Shown here one piece after another: positions 34,751 through 44,197 of a stretch of DNA of 64,000 nucleotides. Under the pieces are notes generated by a model, which saw nothing but the letters and a program-made list of their open reading frames with translations, was not told the origin of the DNA and searched no databases. Made by a program: the position numbers and the translations under genes. The stretch comes from Methylobacter tundripaludum SV96 (GTDB taxonomy: Bacteria > Pseudomonadota > Gammaproteobacteria > Methylococcales > Methylomonadaceae): positions 2,421,937-2,485,936 of the forward strand of contig NZ_JH109152.1 in the NCBI RefSeq assembly GCF_000190755.2, written 5' to 3'. Position 1 is the stretch's first letter. Each line of letters opens with the position of its first letter.

Positions 34751-36339
34751 GATGTCCCCATTCCCTCAGGCCAATTGATCTGGGGCGGCTCATGGAGCGG
34801 TAAATAAATGATAAACGACGCGCCTTTTTCAGAACAATTAGCGGCATGAATCGTTCCGCCATGCGTTTCAATGATCGTCCGGCATAAGGTCAATCCGACG
34901 CCCACGCCGTTTTGCTGAGTTTCGGATTCAAGGCGGTAGAATTTATCGAATATTTTTTCTTCCATGCCTTTTGCAATACCCAGGCCGTAATCGGATACGG
35001 TGATTTTTAACGCAGTCGGCAAGAGCTCCGCGCTGATGTCGATAGGGCTTCCTGCCGGGGTGTATTTGATCGCGTTTTCGATCAGATTGGTCAACACCTG
35101 TTCGATCAGTACTGCGTCTATCCAGAGCAGCGGCAAATTGTCGGGCAACAGCGTCCTGACTGGACGAGTGCCCAGATTTTTTTCCAAGCGGTGCAGCGCG
35201 CTGCCGACAATTTCTTCAATCGTGTTCCATTCCTGATGGAGAATAATTTCTCCGCTACTCAGTCTGGCCATATCCAGGATTTTATTGGTCAGCTCCGAGG
35301 TACGCTGCGCCTCTTCGAGTATGACTTTGTTGAAATCGAGCTTTTCTTCCTCGGAAAAACCGGCGCTGTTCTCGACCAGGGCGGTGCTTGCGCCAATGAT
35401 ACGGGTCAATGGGGTGCGCAAGTCATGCGATATAGCGCTCAGCAACTCATTGCGCAGCGATTCCGTCTCGGCTTTAAGACTGGCGTTGTTAGCCTGTTCG
35501 GTTAAGCGTAGGCGTTCCAGGGTTTGCGCAATCAAGTTCCGGAAAGTATCGAAAAAAGTGGTTAATTCAGGGTTGGACAATGCAGACAGGGTTACGAATT
35601 GTATAGCGAGTACGCCGAGCCTGGTTTGCGAATATTCAAGCGGGAAATAAATCGGTGTATTCAGCTCGTAATGGCGTTCAAGGGTGCGCAGCTCAAAGGC
35701 GCGTTGCGCGGCGGCCAGATTAACGCCGCGCAGGGATTGCCGGAGCGGTTTTGCGCCAGGGTAGTGCAGCTGATTATTAGCGTCCGGAAACAGCAACACA
35801 GCCGCCGCTGCAAAATCATCGTGAATATGCTGCACGGCAATACGGGCGACGGCTTGGCTATTTTGGGCGTCGGACAAAGCCTGGCTTAAGAGGTACAGCG
35901 CATTAGTGCGATTTTCGCGTTGCCGGGCAATTTCTGCTTGCAGGCGCGCCTTTTCCAGTAAATTGCTGGTGACATTGGCGACGACTATCATCACCGCCAA
36001 GCCGACGATGTTCTCAATATCGGAGATGGCGAATGAAAAAGTCGGAGGGCCGAAAAAAAAGGCGAATACCGGTATGCTCAGCAACGAAGCCGTCATCGAC
36101 GCACCGCGGCCATAACGGCTAGCTACCAGAAATATCCCTAGCAGATAGGTCATCAAAATGCTGGCGGTTCCCAGCACATGCCGTAACGGCCAATCGACCA
36201 ATGTGCAAATAACGGGTGCCGCTATACCCCATAGGTAACCCAGCAAACGCTCCGAACGACGGCCACGGTTTAGCACCATCGCCGGTAATTGCTGACCTTG
36301 TTCGCTTTCCGGTTGCTTGTGCTGAGCGTTGTTGCGCAA
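34747..36339 (-). CDS. KdpD-like sensor histidine kinase lacking the KdpD/USP domain
   Basis: About 530 residues from a TTG start at 36339, which has GGAGGA five bases upstream and begins 35 bases after nhaD stops; longer frames only overlap nhaD. Order: four membrane spans (DUF4118 type, WGIAAPVICTLVDWPL ... FAFFFGPPTFSF), a GAF-like region, HisKA with SHDLRTPLTRI and a HATPase with NLIENAIKYTPAG, DYGLGI, GVGVGLTLC. Normal KdpD has about 350 extra N-terminal residues (KdpD and USP domains that bind ATP and c-di-AMP), missing here. Paired with the KdpE-like regulator. Confidence 0.85.
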   Translation of the reverse strand: MRNNAQHKQPESEQGQQLPAMVLNRGRRSERLLGYLWGIAAPVICTLVDWPLRHVLGTASILMTYLLGIFLVASRYGRGASMTASLLSIPVFAFFFGPPTFSFAISDIENIVGLAVMIVVANVTSNLLEKARLQAEIARQRENRTNALYLLSQALSDAQNSQAVARIAVQHIHDDFAAAAVLLFPDANNQLHYPGAKPLRQSLRGVNLAAAQRAFELRTLERHYELNTPIYFPLEYSQTRLGVLAIQFVTLSALSNPELTTFFDTFRNLIAQTLERLRLTEQANNASLKAETESLRNELLSAISHDLRTPLTRIIGASTALVENSAGFSEEEKLDFNKVILEEAQRTSELTNKILDMARLSSGEIILHQEWNTIEEIVGSALHRLEKNLGTRPVRTLLPDNLPLLWIDAVLIEQVLTNLIENAIKYTPAGSPIDISAELLPTALKITVSDYGLGIAKGMEEKIFDKFYRLESETQQNGVGVGLTLCRTIIETHGGTIHAANCSEKGASFIIYLPLHEPPQINWPEGMGTS

Positions 36340-36374
36340 GATTGTCCTCCGAAGCCGTTCGTGTTCCGGTGCTT

Positions 36375-37838
36375 TCAAAAAGATTGGGCGTTTACCAGGA
36401 AATGCACGCCGATACTGGCAAAGTAGCTTAACAGAATCACCGGAAACCACTTCAGATGGCTGCTGAAGGTGTATTGGCCTTTGGCCTGGCCCAGCAAGCC
36501 GATGCCCGGCGCCGAGCCTATCGCCAGCAGACTGCCGCCGATGCCCAAGGTCAAGGTTAACAGCAGCCATTGGCCTTGCGTAATGTCGGGGTGCATGGTG
36601 AGGACGGCGAACATCAGGGTGCCATTATCGACAAATGCAGACGACAAACCAATTGAAATATTAGCCAGGGTCGGGCTTAATTGACCGTACACAATTTTGG
36701 AAATGGCATCCAGATAACCGATGTAGCCCAAACCGCCGATTCCCATCATCGCGCCGTAGAAAAACAGCAGGGTATCCCACTCCAGACGCCCGACTTTTTC
36801 GAAAATATCAAGCCTGATCGCTTCAAGCCTTTTGGCTTCAAGGATTGATGAATTGATTTCATCGCTATTCAAAGACAAGTCAAATTCCGATGGTTTTTGT
36901 ATGCGTGAATCAGTGCTTTTTTGCAGATAATAATAAAAGAACTGCAATAACGACAAGCCGGCCATCATGCCGGCAGCAGCCGGCAAATGTAGCGTCATAT
37001 CGAACGTAACCGCCAGGCCGATGGTTACTCCGAACAGAAAGATGATGCGTTTGGCGCCACGCGGCAGGTGTACTTCTCCAGCTTCGATAGTCGGTTTGTC
37101 TTTGGGAACCGCAAAATGCATCGCCGCAGCCGGAATCAGAAAGTTCACCAGACAGGGAATGAATAACTTGAAAAATTCGGTAAACGCCAGCACACCGTGC
37201 TGCCAGACGAACAGGGTCGATATACCGCCTAGTGGACTGAAAGAACCTCCGGCATTGGTAGCGACAACAATGTTGATGCAGGCCAAAGACACAAACCGAG
37301 GACTGTCTTTGCCGACGGCGACCACCACCGCTCCCATCAACAACCCCGCTGTGAGGCCGTTGATGATGCTGGAAATTGAAAATACCAGCCATCCGGTAAT
37401 CCAGAACAATTGCCGGTAGCTGAAGTGTCTGCTGACCAGCCAGACTTTCAATGCATCAAAGATCTGCATATCTTTCATCGCATTCAAGTAGGTCATCGAC
37501 ACCATAATAAACAGCAGCAATTCAATATAAGTCTGCAAATTGCTCTTAAAGGCCGTTACGGCAAGCTGGTCAAGGCCTCGCTGCTGGTAGGTAAAAACGA
37601 TCGCAAACCAAATCAACGTCGCCGCCAGCAACATCGGCTTGGATTTACGCAGCTCGGTAGCCTCTTCGAACGTCGCCGCCGCATAAGCCGCCACCATCAC
37701 AGCCAGTGAAAAATACCCGACCCAATGATGAGTCAGGTCAAGCCGCTGCAATACCGGTGTTGCCGTTTCTACCCCGGCAACTCCCAATGTCGGCAACAGT
37801 AAAGCCGCTATTCCAAGTAGACGTAAACTACAACGCAC
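36375..37838 (-). CDS. nhaD: Sodium/proton antiporter NhaD
   Basis: 487 residues from a GTG start at 37838 (AGGGGA six bases upstream). An N-terminal signal-like segment is followed by about twelve spans of the ion-transporter superfamily. Conserved blocks: TATPVLQRLDLTHHWVGYFSL, INGLTAGLLMGAVVVAVG, NAGGSFSPLGGISTLFVWQ and SSAFVDNGTLMFAVLTM. Exchanges cytoplasmic sodium or lithium for protons. The KdpDE-like genes follow 35 bp downstream in the same direction, so the two-component system may control this antiporter. Confidence 0.92.
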   Translation of the reverse strand: MRCSLRLLGIAALLLPTLGVAGVETATPVLQRLDLTHHWVGYFSLAVMVAAYAAATFEEATELRKSKPMLLAATLIWFAIVFTYQQRGLDQLAVTAFKSNLQTYIELLLFIMVSMTYLNAMKDMQIFDALKVWLVSRHFSYRQLFWITGWLVFSISSIINGLTAGLLMGAVVVAVGKDSPRFVSLACINIVVATNAGGSFSPLGGISTLFVWQHGVLAFTEFFKLFIPCLVNFLIPAAAMHFAVPKDKPTIEAGEVHLPRGAKRIIFLFGVTIGLAVTFDMTLHLPAAAGMMAGLSLLQFFYYYLQKSTDSRIQKPSEFDLSLNSDEINSSILEAKRLEAIRLDIFEKVGRLEWDTLLFFYGAMMGIGGLGYIGYLDAISKIVYGQLSPTLANISIGLSSAFVDNGTLMFAVLTMHPDITQGQWLLLTLTLGIGGSLLAIGSAPGIGLLGQAKGQYTFSSHLKWFPVILLSYFASIGVHFLVNAQSF

Positions 37839-37978
37839 GATGTTCCCCTGTATCTGTATAAATTGAGCGGTTAACCTATAGGCACTTACACAACCGGTAA
37901 GTTTCCAGGCGTTCAAAACTGCAACAGATTGTAATGAATGGGGTGTAAAAAAGGCGTAAAGACGCTATGCGTCAAGCT

Positions 37979-38130
37979 AAGGACTCCATCAATAATAACT
38001 TCCGCTTAGGGTTCTCACGCTCTAACGAGCTGGACGGGGGTTGCACCCCCGTCCCTACCGTTTTCGATAACTACTGCCATATCTTCATCCTTCAAACGTT
38101 TCGGACGGGGTTGCAAACCCCGTCCAGCCA
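37979..38130. repeat. Repeat cluster between nhaD and cysJ
   Basis: 37980-38020 is the GGACTCCATCAATAATAAC opening block; 38028-38130 is an inverted copy of the GGACGGGG...CCCCGTCC element. The rest of the 37839-38340 gap is the cysJ leader. Confidence 0.78.
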
Positions 38131-38222
38131 AACTGACGACTTAAAGTATTTTTTAAAAAAGCAAGCTGACCGGATCACCGGAAGCCGGTGAGTCCTTAAA
38201 GGACCACCGGCTTTTTTTTGGC
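38131..38222 (+). promoter_or_regulatory. cysJ leader with conserved hairpin-terminator, copy B
   Basis: ACTGACGACTTAAAGTATT, AAGCTGACCGGA and the hairpin GCCGGTG-A-GTCC/GGAC-CACCGGC followed by eight T residues (38177-38219). An alternative hairpin CACCGG-AAG-CCGGTG just upstream shares one arm with the terminator and could act as antiterminator in this copy. Lies about 120 bp before the cysJ start. Confidence 0.65.
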
Positions 38223-38340
38223 CGAAATCTACGTATTAGCCGCAATTGTAGGTCTGCTTGGCGTAGCGTAACCTCCCAAGCAACGTTGCAACATGTCGGG
38301 CGTTAATTCGAACTATGTTCTTAAGAACCTGAGTATTTCT

Positions 38341-40119
38341 ATGCATATATCATTACCTGAATGCAGCCGGACGCCATTAAACGACGATCAACACCGGTTC
38401 CTCCAGCAACTCGTTGCCGCTTTATCGCCGGAGCAAGCCGCCTGGATTGGGGGATATTTGACCGGGTTGGTGGCCAACAATTTAACATCCGTCCCAAGCG
38501 CCGACGATATTGCCGATATTACCATTCTGGTCGGCTCGCAAACCGGCAACAGTGATGCGTTGGCCGAACAAATGCACCGCTTGGCCGCCGGTCGCGGATT
38601 AAAAACGGTCATCAAAAAAATGGGTGACTATAAGCTTCCGCAATTGAAGGCCGAGAAAAACCTGCTGGTCATTGTCAGCACTTACGGCGAAGGCGAACCG
38701 CCCGACAATGCCAGGGAATTGGTCGAGTATTTATTCAGCAAGCGCGCTCCGTCACTCAAGCAAGTGCAGTTCGCCGTGCTGGGCTTGGGCGACTCCGGCT
38801 ATGAGTTTTTCTGCAAAACCGGCGTTGATTTTGATCGCCGCCTGGAAGCGTTGGGGGCAACGCGGATTCATCCGAGGGTTGATTGCGATGTGGACTACGA
38901 GGCTGGCGCCGAAGCTTGGATGGATGCGGTGTTGAATGAACTGTCCATGCGGCTGGACATAAAACCCCAAGCGGCAGACTTGTCGTCGCCATCTGTTGCA
39001 AGCGTCTTAGCTTATTCGCGCAAGAATCCGTTTCCAGCGGTTTTACTGGAAAATATCGTGCTGAATGGGCGAGGCTCGATCAAGGAAACCCATCATCTGG
39101 AATTGTCGCTGGAAGGTTCCGGCCTGACTTACGAACCGGGCGATGTGCTCGGTGTTTATCCGAGCAACGCCCCCGACGTGATCGATGCCCTGTTGCAGAC
39201 CCTGCATTTTGGCGGTACCGAATGGATTATGCTTAATGGCAAGGACGGCTTTCTTTATGACGCACTGTTTAGTCATTATGAAATCACCGCCATTACCCGG
39301 CCTATGGTGCAAAAATACGCCTTGTTGGCGAACAACCGCAAGCTGGATCAGTTGCTGGGCGACAAGCATAAACTGAACGACTATCTGCATGGCCGTGAAA
39401 TTATTGATCTGGTAACGGATTTTCCAGTTGAGCACCTGTCGCCGCAGGCCTTTGTCGATTGCCTGCGCAAACTACCGCCCCGTTTGTACTCGATTGCGTC
39501 CAGCCTGAAACAGCATCCCGACGAGGTGCATGTCACCGTGGCTGCGGTGCGCTACCACTCGCACGGTCGGAATCGTAAAGGGGTTGGCTCGACGTTTCTG
39601 GCCGAGCGCATTGACGAGGATGCGACCATTTCTGTTTATATCGATCACAACACTAATTTCAAGCTCCCGGTCGATTCTTCCACGCCGATTATAATGATCG
39701 GTCCCGGCACCGGCATCGCGCCTTTCCGCGCTTTTGTCGAAGAGCGTGAAGCGGTGGGCGCGACCGGTAAAAACTGGCTGTTTTTCGGCGACCAGCATTT
39801 CGAGACCGATTTTTTGTATCAAACCGAATGGCAGCGTTACCTGAAAAACGGGGTGTTGACCCGTATGAATGTCGCCTTTTCCCGTGATCAGGAGCAAAAA
39901 ATCTATGTTCAGCATTTGATGGCTGAGTACGGTAAGGAACTGTATGCGTGGTTGCAAGAGGGTGCTCATCTTTACGTCTGCGGAGACGAAAAACGCATGG
40001 CGCACGACGTGCATCAGGCGTTGCTCAGGATTGTGGCGGCTGAAACAGGTTCGGACAATGCGGAAGACTATGTGGCGAATCTGCAAAAGGCAAAACGCTA
40101 TCAGCGGGATGTGTATTGA
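38341..40119 (+). CDS. cysJ: Sulfite reductase [NADPH] flavoprotein alpha subunit
   Basis: 592 residues. Flavodoxin domain with FMN loop ITILVGSQTGNSDALAEQ (about 60-80) and STYGEGEPPDNA; connecting domain; FAD site RLYSIASSLKQ; NADPH site GPGTGIAPFRAFVEER and the C-terminal CGDEKRMAHDVH ... KRYQRDVY. Passes NADPH electrons to CysI for the six-electron reduction of sulfite to sulfide. The ATG at 38341 is chosen by family length; an upstream ATG at 38293 adds 16 unconserved residues. The last 27 bases and the following 18 are repeated before cysI. Confidence 0.95.
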   Translation: MHISLPECSRTPLNDDQHRFLQQLVAALSPEQAAWIGGYLTGLVANNLTSVPSADDIADITILVGSQTGNSDALAEQMHRLAAGRGLKTVIKKMGDYKLPQLKAEKNLLVIVSTYGEGEPPDNARELVEYLFSKRAPSLKQVQFAVLGLGDSGYEFFCKTGVDFDRRLEALGATRIHPRVDCDVDYEAGAEAWMDAVLNELSMRLDIKPQAADLSSPSVASVLAYSRKNPFPAVLLENIVLNGRGSIKETHHLELSLEGSGLTYEPGDVLGVYPSNAPDVIDALLQTLHFGGTEWIMLNGKDGFLYDALFSHYEITAITRPMVQKYALLANNRKLDQLLGDKHKLNDYLHGREIIDLVTDFPVEHLSPQAFVDCLRKLPPRLYSIASSLKQHPDEVHVTVAAVRYHSHGRNRKGVGSTFLAERIDEDATISVYIDHNTNFKLPVDSSTPIIMIGPGTGIAPFRAFVEEREAVGATGKNWLFFGDQHFETDFLYQTEWQRYLKNGVLTRMNVAFSRDQEQKIYVQHLMAEYGKELYAWLQEGAHLYVCGDEKRMAHDVHQALLRIVAAETGSDNAEDYVANLQKAKRYQRDVY

Positions 40120-40608
40120 ATGAGGATTAAACGATGGGAAGAATTTCTCCCACGCGCTGCGCTCGTCGTTATACACAAGTACTGTGGCCGGACGGGGTTT
40201 GCAACCCCGTCCGAAACGTTTGACGGATGAAGATATGGCAGTAGTTATCGAAAACGGTAGGGACGGGGGTGCAACCCCCGTCCCGCTCGCTGGAGTGCAG
40301 GCTTTGCCTGCAAGCGCAAGCAAAGCTTGCACTCCCGTTTGTCTCGTTCCCACGCGCTGCGTGGGAATGCAGTCAAGGCGCGCTGCGCCGCGAGTCGCGG
40401 GCAACGTGTCGAAATGCGGAGTGTATCGACGTAGGACGCAGCGCGTCCCATATCGCATTCCCACGCAGCGCGTGGGAACGAGGGCGCTTTCCGTCTCGCG
40501 AAGCTGGAGCTTCCGCCTACTGGGTTCCCAAGCAGGAGCTTGGGAACCAGCGTAAACCCCCGTAAACGTTATCAATGGGATGTGTATTCAATGAGGATTA
40601 AACAATGG
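40093..40608. repeat. Repeat cluster flanked by a 45-bp direct duplication of the cysJ-cysI junction
   Basis: A 45-bp tract at 40093-40137 (end of cysJ) recurs at 40564-40608 (start of cysI) with five mismatches. Between them: TTCCCACGCGCTGCG text, a GGACGGGG element (40187-40289), a GAGTGCAGG element (40291-40342), a TTCCCACGCGCTGCGTGGGAA hairpin pair and CCCAAGC-type hairpins (to 40550). The second copy provides cysI with its ribosome site GAGGA and start codon. Confidence 0.85.
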
Positions 40609-42326
40609 CCTATGTAACGCCGGAAGAATTGGAAGAAGAATTAAACAAGCGGGTTGAAGTCGAGCGGATCAAGGACGCCAGCAATTACCTGCGCGGCACC
40701 CTGGTCAAGAGCCTGCAAGACCCGCTGACCGGCGCGCTGGCCGAAGACGACACCCAGCTGTCCAAGTATCACGGTATTTACCAGCAGGATGACCGCGACC
40801 TGCGGGACGAGCGCCGCCGACAAAAACTGGAGCCGCACTACCAGTTTCTGGTGCGCATCCGCGTACCCGGCGGCGTGTGTACAGCGATGCAATGGCTGGA
40901 AGTGGACCGCATCGCCAATACCTACTGCAACCCTGCCATCCGGTTGACCACGCGACAGGCTTACCAGCTGCACGGTATCGTCAAGCGCGACCTGAAAAGA
41001 ACCATTGCCGAAATCAACGCCGCATTGCTGGATACCATTGCCGCCTGCGGGGACGTGAATCGCAACGTCATGTGCAATCCCAATCCGTACCAATCGCGGT
41101 TGCATGGGGAAGTCTATGAATATGCCCGCCGCCTCAGCGAGCATCTGACGCCCCGGACCACCGCCTACCATGAAATCTGGCTGGACGAGGAACTGCTGTC
41201 CTCAAGCCGACAGGACGAAGAGCCGATCTACGGCAAACACTACCTGCCGCGCAAATTCAAGATAGCGCTGGCCATTCCGCCGAGCAATGATGTCGATTTG
41301 TTTGCCAACGATCTCGGCTTTATCGCCATTACCGAGGACGATCATCTGCTTGGCTTTAACGTCAGCGTCGGCGGCGGACTGAGCATGACCCACGGCGAGA
41401 CGTCGACCTACCCACGTCTGGCCGACGTGATCGGCTATTGCCCCAAGCACAAAACGTTGCAAGTCGCCGAGGAAATCGTCAAGATTCAGCGCGATTTCGG
41501 CGATCGAACCAATCGCAAACACGCGCGCTTTAAATACACCATCGAGGACCGGGGCCTCGACTGGTTAAAGTTCGAGCTCAACCGGCGCTTGGGCTGGGCT
41601 ATGGAGCCGCCCAAACCTTTCGTATTCGAACATTCCGGCGACCGCTACGGCTGGGTCGAAGGCGCTAACGACGCCTGGCATCACACTTTGTTTATTCCGA
41701 ACGGCCGCATTCTCGACACCGAGGATTACCCGATGATGACCGGGCTACGCGAGATTGCCAAAGTGCATGACGGCGATTTCAGGCTCACCGCCAACCAGAA
41801 TTTGATTATCGGGCAGGTCAGCAGCAAACGGAAACCGGTCATCGACGCCCTGCTGGAAAAATACCGGCTGGCCGACACTCATGACCAGACCGGGTTGCGC
41901 CTGAATTCGATGGCTTGCGTGGCTTTTCCCACCTGCGGTCTGGCCATGGCTGAAAGCGAGCGCTACTTGCCGTCGCTGCTCGATAAGCTCGATGTGATCA
42001 TCAAACAGGCTGGACTTGAATACGATCCGATCCTGATCCGCATGACCGGTTGCCCGAATGGCTGCGCGCGTTCATCGCTGGCGGAAATCGGTTTTATCGG
42101 CAAAGCGCCGGGCAAGTACAACCTGTATTTGGGCGCGGGTTTTTACGGCCAACGCCTGAATAAGCTGTACCGCGAGAATATCAATGAGGAACAGATTCTT
42201 GCCGAACTAACTCCTATTATTCAACGGTATGCCCAAGAGCGGGAACCGGGCGAACGATTCGGCGATTTTGTGATCAAGGCCGGTTATGTCAAAGCTGTGT
42301 TGGCGGGTAAGGATTTTCACTGGTAA
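40605..42326 (+). CDS. cysI: Sulfite reductase [NADPH] hemoprotein beta subunit
   Basis: 573 residues. Two ferredoxin-like/sirohaem halves; the cluster ligands are in [15 protein letters not shown] (C-x5-C) and [15 protein letters not shown] (C-x3-C), the [4Fe-4S]-sirohaem signature. [13 protein letters not shown] and RNVMCNPNP are sirohaem-contact blocks. Reduces sulfite to sulfide with electrons from CysJ. Original coupling to cysJ has been broken by the 470-bp insertion upstream, although GAGGA remains nine bases before the ATG. Sulfide made here is the substrate of CysK encoded at 18264. Confidence 0.96.
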   Translation: MAYVTPEELEEELNKRVEVERIKDASNYLRGTLVKSLQDPLTGALAEDDTQLSKYHGIYQQDDRDLRDERRRQKLEPHYQFLVRIRVPGGVCTAMQWLEVDRIANTYCNPAIRLTTRQAYQLHGIVKRDLKRTIAEINAALLDTIAACGDVNRNVMCNPNPYQSRLHGEVYEYARRLSEHLTPRTTAYHEIWLDEELLSSSRQDEEPIYGKHYLPRKFKIALAIPPSNDVDLFANDLGFIAITEDDHLLGFNVSVGGGLSMTHGETSTYPRLADVIGYCPKHKTLQVAEEIVKIQRDFGDRTNRKHARFKYTIEDRGLDWLKFELNRRLGWAMEPPKPFVFEHSGDRYGWVEGANDAWHHTLFIPNGRILDTEDYPMMTGLREIAKVHDGDFRLTANQNLIIGQVSSKRKPVIDALLEKYRLADTHDQTGLRLNSMACVAFPTCGLAMAESERYLPSLLDKLDVIIKQAGLEYDPILIRMTGCPNGCARSSLAEIGFIGKAPGKYNLYLGAGFYGQRLNKLYRENINEEQILAELTPIIQRYAQEREPGERFGDFVIKAGYVKAVLAGKDFHW

Positions 42327-42401
42327 CGGTTCAAGCTTGTTGTCGATATAGGGCGACTTATCCTGAAGGCCTTAATTTTTTCAGGCGAGACTGTAAAATA
42401 T

Positions 42402-42427
42402 GGTGTCATATTGTCACCACTATGACA
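42402..42427. promoter_or_regulatory. Candidate operator of the TacAT pair
   Basis: Inverted repeat TGTCATA (42404-42410)/TATGACA (42421-42427) with GGTG/CACC nested, about 90 bp before the antitoxin start. Such palindromes are typical targets of ribbon-helix-helix antitoxins. Confidence 0.45.
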
Positions 42428-42514
42428 TAATTAAATTTCCGATAAGTGAAAAAAATATCGACACGCCAATATCGACCTAACATAGGTTATGGGTAACTAC
42501 GGTAACTAATTCAT

Positions 42515-42829
42515 ATGCAGCAAAAATCAATAGAACGAGGCCGTATTACGGCAAGGGTTTCTCTGTCAATACAAGAGAAACTCCAAGAGGCAGCAGATTT
42601 AACGGGCGCTACGCTGAATCAATTTGTGGTTCAAGCCGCGCTTGAAAGGGCTGAGCAGCTTATTGCGCGTGAAACGACAATCAGCTTGACCCGTAAAGAT
42701 GCCGCCATGTTATTCGCAATGCTTCAGAAGCCATCTGCCCCCAATAGTGTTTTGGCAAAGGCATCCGAGCGTTATAAAAACGAGGTAGAAAGTGGCTTTA
42801 TCAATACGGAGTCTAGATCGATCACATGA
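42515..42829 (+). CDS. DUF1778 ribbon-helix-helix antitoxin (TacA-like)
   Basis: 104 residues. ITARVSLSIQEKLQEAADLTGATLNQFVVQAALERAEQLI is the DUF1778 ribbon-helix-helix, followed by a neutralising tail (ISLTRKDAAMLFAMLQKP). It binds operator DNA and masks the acetyltransferase toxin. The toxin gene overlaps it by 38 bases. Confidence 0.88.
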   Translation: MQQKSIERGRITARVSLSIQEKLQEAADLTGATLNQFVVQAALERAEQLIARETTISLTRKDAAMLFAMLQKPSAPNSVLAKASERYKNEVESGFINTESRSIT

Positions 42830-43274
42830 CTTGAACAGTTTTAATTGCGGCAATATAGCCCTTGATGCCTGGCTAAAAAATACTTCGCGGCAGCACCAGA
42901 AAAAAAATATATCCCGCACCTTTGTACTGATGCAGGACGAAATAATCATCGGTTATTATTCACTTGCGATCCGAGGCCTCATGCTCACAGAAGCATTGCC
43001 GAAAAACATGAAAAAATCCCTCCCCTTAAATGTGCCTGCAATGACGCTTGCCCGTTTAGCTGTATCGCTCCAGGAGCAAAAGAAAGGTCATGGCGAACGT
43101 CTGTTGCTTGATGCCATGACGCAAGTTAAAACGGCCTCTCGCTTAATTGGCGGCAGCTTTTTATTTGTCGATGCAAAGGATACAGAATTGGCAACTTTCT
43201 ATGCCCGCTATGGGTTTGTAGCGCTCCCCGATGCTCCACTTACTCTGTGCATGCCTATCGCGGATATCCCTTAA
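42792..43274 (+). CDS. GNAT acetyltransferase toxin (TacT-like)
   Basis: 160 residues of the GNAT fold: HDLNSFNCGNIALDAWLKNTSRQHQ at the start, TLARLAVSLQEQKKGHGERLLLDAM as the acetyl-CoA loop (QxxGxG/A form), and LFVDAKDTELATFYARYGFVALPDAPLTL with the catalytic tyrosine. TacT toxins acetylate aminoacyl-tRNA and stop translation. The 38-bp overlap with the DUF1778 gene is typical of the module. Confidence 0.9.
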   Translation: MALSIRSLDRSHDLNSFNCGNIALDAWLKNTSRQHQKKNISRTFVLMQDEIIIGYYSLAIRGLMLTEALPKNMKKSLPLNVPAMTLARLAVSLQEQKKGHGERLLLDAMTQVKTASRLIGGSFLFVDAKDTELATFYARYGFVALPDAPLTLCMPIADIP

Positions 43275-43353
43275 GCCGCAAGTGACCGAGAAAATGCAAT
43301 CGAGCAATAGCCGCCGCTGGCTTGACGAGATCCAGAGACAGCGCCGGAATATC

Positions 43354-44133
43354 CTATGCGCTGTCGCCAACGCATTCGCCGTTCTTAAACAGCAGATAAT
43401 AACCGGCTTCCATTTTATGCCACTGTTCATTGCTGGTTAGCGGCAGCGTGGCGATGACGGTGACCACATCATTGGCCGTGGTTTCCTGATTAAAATCGAT
43501 CGCGACATCTTCGTCAATCAGCCGGGCCAACCCGAATGGCGCGCGCCGGGTAAGCCAGTGCAAGGTGTTGCTGCAAAAGCTGAACAAATAGTCGCCATCG
43601 GAAAGCAGGATGTTGACGATGCCGAACTGCTGCAATTGGAGACACAGCTCGCCCAGGTAACGGAACATGGCTTGCATGTTTGCGGGTTTGTGCGGGTACT
43701 TTCGATCCAGTTCGTTGAGCAGCCAGCAAAATGCCGTTTCGCTGTCGGTATCGCCGACCGGCAGATGTTTCCCGGACTGTTGCAAGGCCTGATAGTCGGT
43801 TAATTGGCCGTTATGGGCGAAAGTCCAAAAACGGCCCCATTGTTCGCGGGTGAAGGGATGGGTGTTTTTCAAGGCAACAGGGCCCCGATTAGCCTGCCGG
43901 ATGTGGCCGATAACGGCGCGGCTTTTAATAGGGCAGGCTTGAACCAGTTTGGCAATGGGCGAGTCGCAGCAGGGCGCGGGGTCTTTAATGGTGCGGCAAC
44001 CCTGGTCTTCGTAAAAGGTAATGCCCCAGCCATCCCGATGCGGTCCGGTGCGTCCGCCGCGCTGCATCAGGCCGGTAAAACTGAAGCGAATATCGGTCGG
44101 AACATTCGCGCTCATACCCAATAATTCACACAT
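43354..44133 (-). CDS. Class II glutamine amidotransferase (YafJ-like)
   Basis: 259 residues starting MCELLGMSANVPTDI; Cys2 becomes the N-terminal nucleophile after Met removal. RTGPHRDGWGITFYED, IGHIRQANRG, THPFTREQWGRFWTFAHNGQL and GDTDSETAFCWLL form the Ntn-hydrolase glutaminase site. No synthetase domain is attached, as in YafJ, whose physiological acceptor is unclear. GAGGAAAG lies five bases before the ATG. Ends 80 bp from the TacT gene, converging with it. Confidence 0.88.
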   Translation of the reverse strand: MCELLGMSANVPTDIRFSFTGLMQRGGRTGPHRDGWGITFYEDQGCRTIKDPAPCCDSPIAKLVQACPIKSRAVIGHIRQANRGPVALKNTHPFTREQWGRFWTFAHNGQLTDYQALQQSGKHLPVGDTDSETAFCWLLNELDRKYPHKPANMQAMFRYLGELCLQLQQFGIVNILLSDGDYLFSFCSNTLHWLTRRAPFGLARLIDEDVAIDFNQETTANDVVTVIATLPLTSNEQWHKMEAGYYLLFKNGECVGDSA

Positions 44134-44197
44134 GGACTTTCCTCACAATGTCATGACGGCTATCGCCATTACAAACTCTCGTTTTTAATCCCGAACG

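Noticed and set aside
36340-36570. Longer start for the KdpD-like kinase
   Set aside because: It would run through the end of nhaD in another frame; a TTG with GGAGGA lies right after nhaD.
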